Source: Sphingomonadaceae bacterium (lineage in GTDB: Bacteria; Pseudomonadota; Alphaproteobacteria; Sphingomonadales; Sphingomonadaceae). Taken from it: DNA of 5,757 bases. A program made the translations under genes and the position numbers. This document shows positions 4,615 through 5,757 of this stretch, piece after piece (position 1 is the stretch's first letter; the number at the start of each line of letters is the position of its first letter). The notes under the pieces are model-generated. The model was not told where the DNA came from, did no database searches, and worked only from the letters and a program-made list of their open reading frames with translations. Where the stretch lies: NCBI GenBank assembly GCA_019239785.1, contig JAFAZM010000103.1:1-5757 (forward strand). Direction: 5' to 3'.

Positions 4615-4761
4615 GAATATTGCGCGCGGAGACGCGGAGACGCAGAGAGTCCTCATCTCTCCCGCGCGCCAGCGCAATCCCGGCAAATGCCAAGGCATCC
4701 GGATAAGGCGCTGGAACCTCGGAACCTCCGCGCCTCTGCGTCTCTGCGCGCACCAAATATC
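4615..4761. repeat. 147-bp imperfect palindromic repeat element built of octamers
   Basis: The two ends are inverted copies of each other. The left arm (4615-4649) runs from GAATATT and GCGCGC into tandem octamers GCGGAGAC, GCGGAGAC, GCAGAGAG. The right arm (4726-4761), read on the minus strand, runs from GATATTT, three extra bases and GCGCGC into CGCAGAGA, CGCAGAGG, CGCGGAGG. After GCGCGC the arms differ only by purine transitions. Inside, three further nested pairs occur: 4669-4675 with 4708-4714, 4677-4680 with 4701-4704, and 4687-4691 with 4694-4698, around a centre near 4692. The whole could fold as one long hairpin. It fills the gap between the MmcQ-like stop and the DUF429-like gene. 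It resembles dispersed intergenic palindromic repeats or a MITE; copy number cannot be seen here. GGAACCTC also occurs twice in the inner part (4713-4728). Confidence 0.65.
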
Positions 4762-5121
4762 CTACTTCTTCTTCCTCGGCTTCGCCGGCTTCTTCGCCGC
4801 CGTCCACTCCCGTGAGCGCTCGATCATCGCCCGCACCCGCTCCGGATCCTTGCTGCCGAAGCGGATCAGCACCGCCGGCCAGCCTTCGTAATGCGGCGTC
4901 TGGAAGAAGGTGTCGGGATCGGTCTCCTTCAATATCTCGACCGTGTCCAGATCGATCCCGATCCCGAACGATGATTGATGCTCGTGCCCGGTGTAGAGGA
5001 AGGCGCGGCCGTTCGATTTCACCTTCACCGCCGGTTTGCCGTAGCTGGTCGAAAGCTCGGTATCCGGCAGGGTCAGCGCGAAGGCGACCGCCTCCTCGAA
5101 GCTGTCGATCGTGTCACTCAC
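4762..5121 (-). CDS. MmcQ/YjbR-family protein
   Basis: This is a small 119-residue cytosolic protein. It shows the MmcQ/YjbR pattern: an N-terminal helix followed by LPDTELSTSYGKPAVKVKSNGRAFLYTG (18-45), then TPHYEGWPAVLIRFGS (75-90) and a last helix with RVRAMIERSREWTA (95-108). The family has a CyaY-like, double-wing fold with suggested DNA binding, but its role is not established. The tail (about 109-119) is nearly all Lys, Pro, Ala and Arg, which could bind nucleic acid. The start is a GTG at 5121 with AGGAAGG 9 nt upstream inside rarA; no ATG is available nearby. It overlaps the rarA stop by 8 bp, which points to translational coupling and an operon with rarA. Its stop lies at the edge of the palindromic repeat. 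Confidence 0.92.
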   Translation of the reverse strand: MSDTIDSFEEAVAFALTLPDTELSTSYGKPAVKVKSNGRAFLYTGHEHQSSFGIGIDLDTVEILKETDPDTFFQTPHYEGWPAVLIRFGSKDPERVRAMIERSREWTAAKKPAKPRKKK

Positions 5122-5757
5122 CGCGGATCGCCTTCCTCTGCTCCTCCCACCAGGCCATGCGCTCGGCGACGCGCTTCTCGAAGCCGCGGTCGGTCGGCGT
5201 GTAGAAATTCTGCGGGCTCATCTCCTCGGGCCAGTAATCGTCGCCCGAGAAGCCGCCCTCTGCGTCGTGGTCGTATTGATAGCCTTTGCCGTAGCCGATC
5301 TGCTTCATCAGCCGGGTCGGCGCGTTGAGGATGTTCTTGGGCGGCATCAGCGAGCCCGTCTCCTTCGCCGCGCGCCACGCCGCCTTCTGCGCCGCATAGG
5401 CGGCGTTCGATTTGGGCGCGGTGGCGAGATAGAGGCAGGCCTGGACGATGGCGAGCTCGCCCTCGGGCGAGCCGAGGAAATCGTAGGTATCCTTGGCGGC
5501 GATGCACTGCACGAGCGCCTGGGGATCGGCGAGCCCGATATCCTCCGACGCCGCCCGGGTCAGCCGCCGCAACAGATAGAGCGGCTCCTCGCCGGCGGTC
5601 AGCATCCGCGCCAGATAATAAAGCGCGGCCTGCGGATCGGAGCCGCGGATCGCTTTGTGCAGCGCCGAGATGAGGTTGTAATGGCCTTCGCGGTCCTTGT
5701 CGTAGACCGCGACCCGGCGATGGAGGAGGGCGGCGAGCTCGGCCGGCGCGAGCGGCG
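5114..5757 (-). CDS. rarA: Replication-associated recombination protein A (RarA/MgsA), C-terminal part
   Basis: The last 213 codons are present; the AAA+ ATPase domain with Walker motifs lies beyond the window edge. The visible part is the RarA/MgsA C-terminal region: YDKDREGHYNLISALHKAIRGSDPQAALYYLARM (first 18-51), then EDIGLADPQAL, GSPEGELAIVQACLYLATAPKSNAAY, NAPTRLMKQIGYGKGYQYDHD and the closing YTPTDRGFEKR, all strongly conserved in the family. RarA is a clamp-loader-like ATPase that acts at stalled replication forks with SSB and RecA; this C-terminal region drives tetramer formation. The reading frame is intact to its TGA at 5114. It overlaps the following MmcQ/YjbR gene by 8 bp. Codon use and GC match the neighbours, so nothing suggests recent transfer. 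Confidence 0.96.
   Translation of the reverse strand, partial: PLAPAELAALLHRRVAVYDKDREGHYNLISALHKAIRGSDPQAALYYLARMLTAGEEPLYLLRRLTRAASEDIGLADPQALVQCIAAKDTYDFLGSPEGELAIVQACLYLATAPKSNAAYAAQKAAWRAAKETGSLMPPKNILNAPTRLMKQIGYGKGYQYDHDAEGGFSGDDYWPEEMSPQNFYTPTDRGFEKRVAERMAWWEEQRKAIRGE

Noticed and set aside
4062..4706. Plus-strand frame of 214 residues opposite the DUF429-like gene and repeat
   Set aside because: No motif is present, and it runs into the palindromic element; the minus-strand gene explains the region.

Overview
The window is GC-rich, densely packed chromosomal DNA, almost certainly from an alphaproteobacterium. The protein style (a Crp/Fnr regulator beside a class III cyclase, a secreted SRPBCC protein, RarA followed by an MmcQ/YjbR protein, arginine- and alanine-rich sequence) fits a sphingomonad. 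That family-level guess is an inference, not a database result. I see no prophage, IS transposase, CRISPR array or rRNA.

Layout, left to right. (1) 1-1165: on the minus strand, a Crp/Fnr-family regulator (187-900) is followed 58 bp later by the first 42 codons of a class III adenylate/guanylate cyclase (1-128, cut by the window edge). Together they look like a local cyclic-nucleotide signalling pair. A perfect 7-bp inverted repeat resembling a CRP site sits just upstream of the regulator's start codon. (2) 1166-2143: a secreted class A beta-lactamase-like serine hydrolase on the minus strand. It keeps STVK, SDN and KTG but lacks the deacylation glutamate. (3) 2344-2419: a complete tRNA-Thr(UGU) with encoded CCA, minus strand. 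(4) 2476-3737: a TetR regulator (minus) divergent from a secreted SRPBCC/AHSA1-type protein (plus). The 74-bp gap holds a perfect 14-bp palindrome overlapping a near-consensus promoter. (5) 3738-5757: a minus-strand series, rarA (5' end cut off) overlapping an MmcQ/YjbR gene by 8 bp, then a 147-bp imperfect palindromic repeat, then a DUF429-like RNase H-fold protein. That last gene ends exactly where the convergent SRPBCC gene ends, with the two stop codons sharing the palindrome TGATCA.

How the parts may work together: the cyclase probably makes the ligand sensed by the Crp-type protein, which may repress itself. The TetR protein probably controls the SRPBCC gene and itself through one shared operator. 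RarA and the MmcQ-like protein are probably translated in a coupled way. The most unusual items are the Glu-less, loop-shortened beta-lactamase relative, the long hairpin-forming repeat built of octamers, and the two well-formed operator candidates. I do not see a clear new multi-gene defence or mobile system here.
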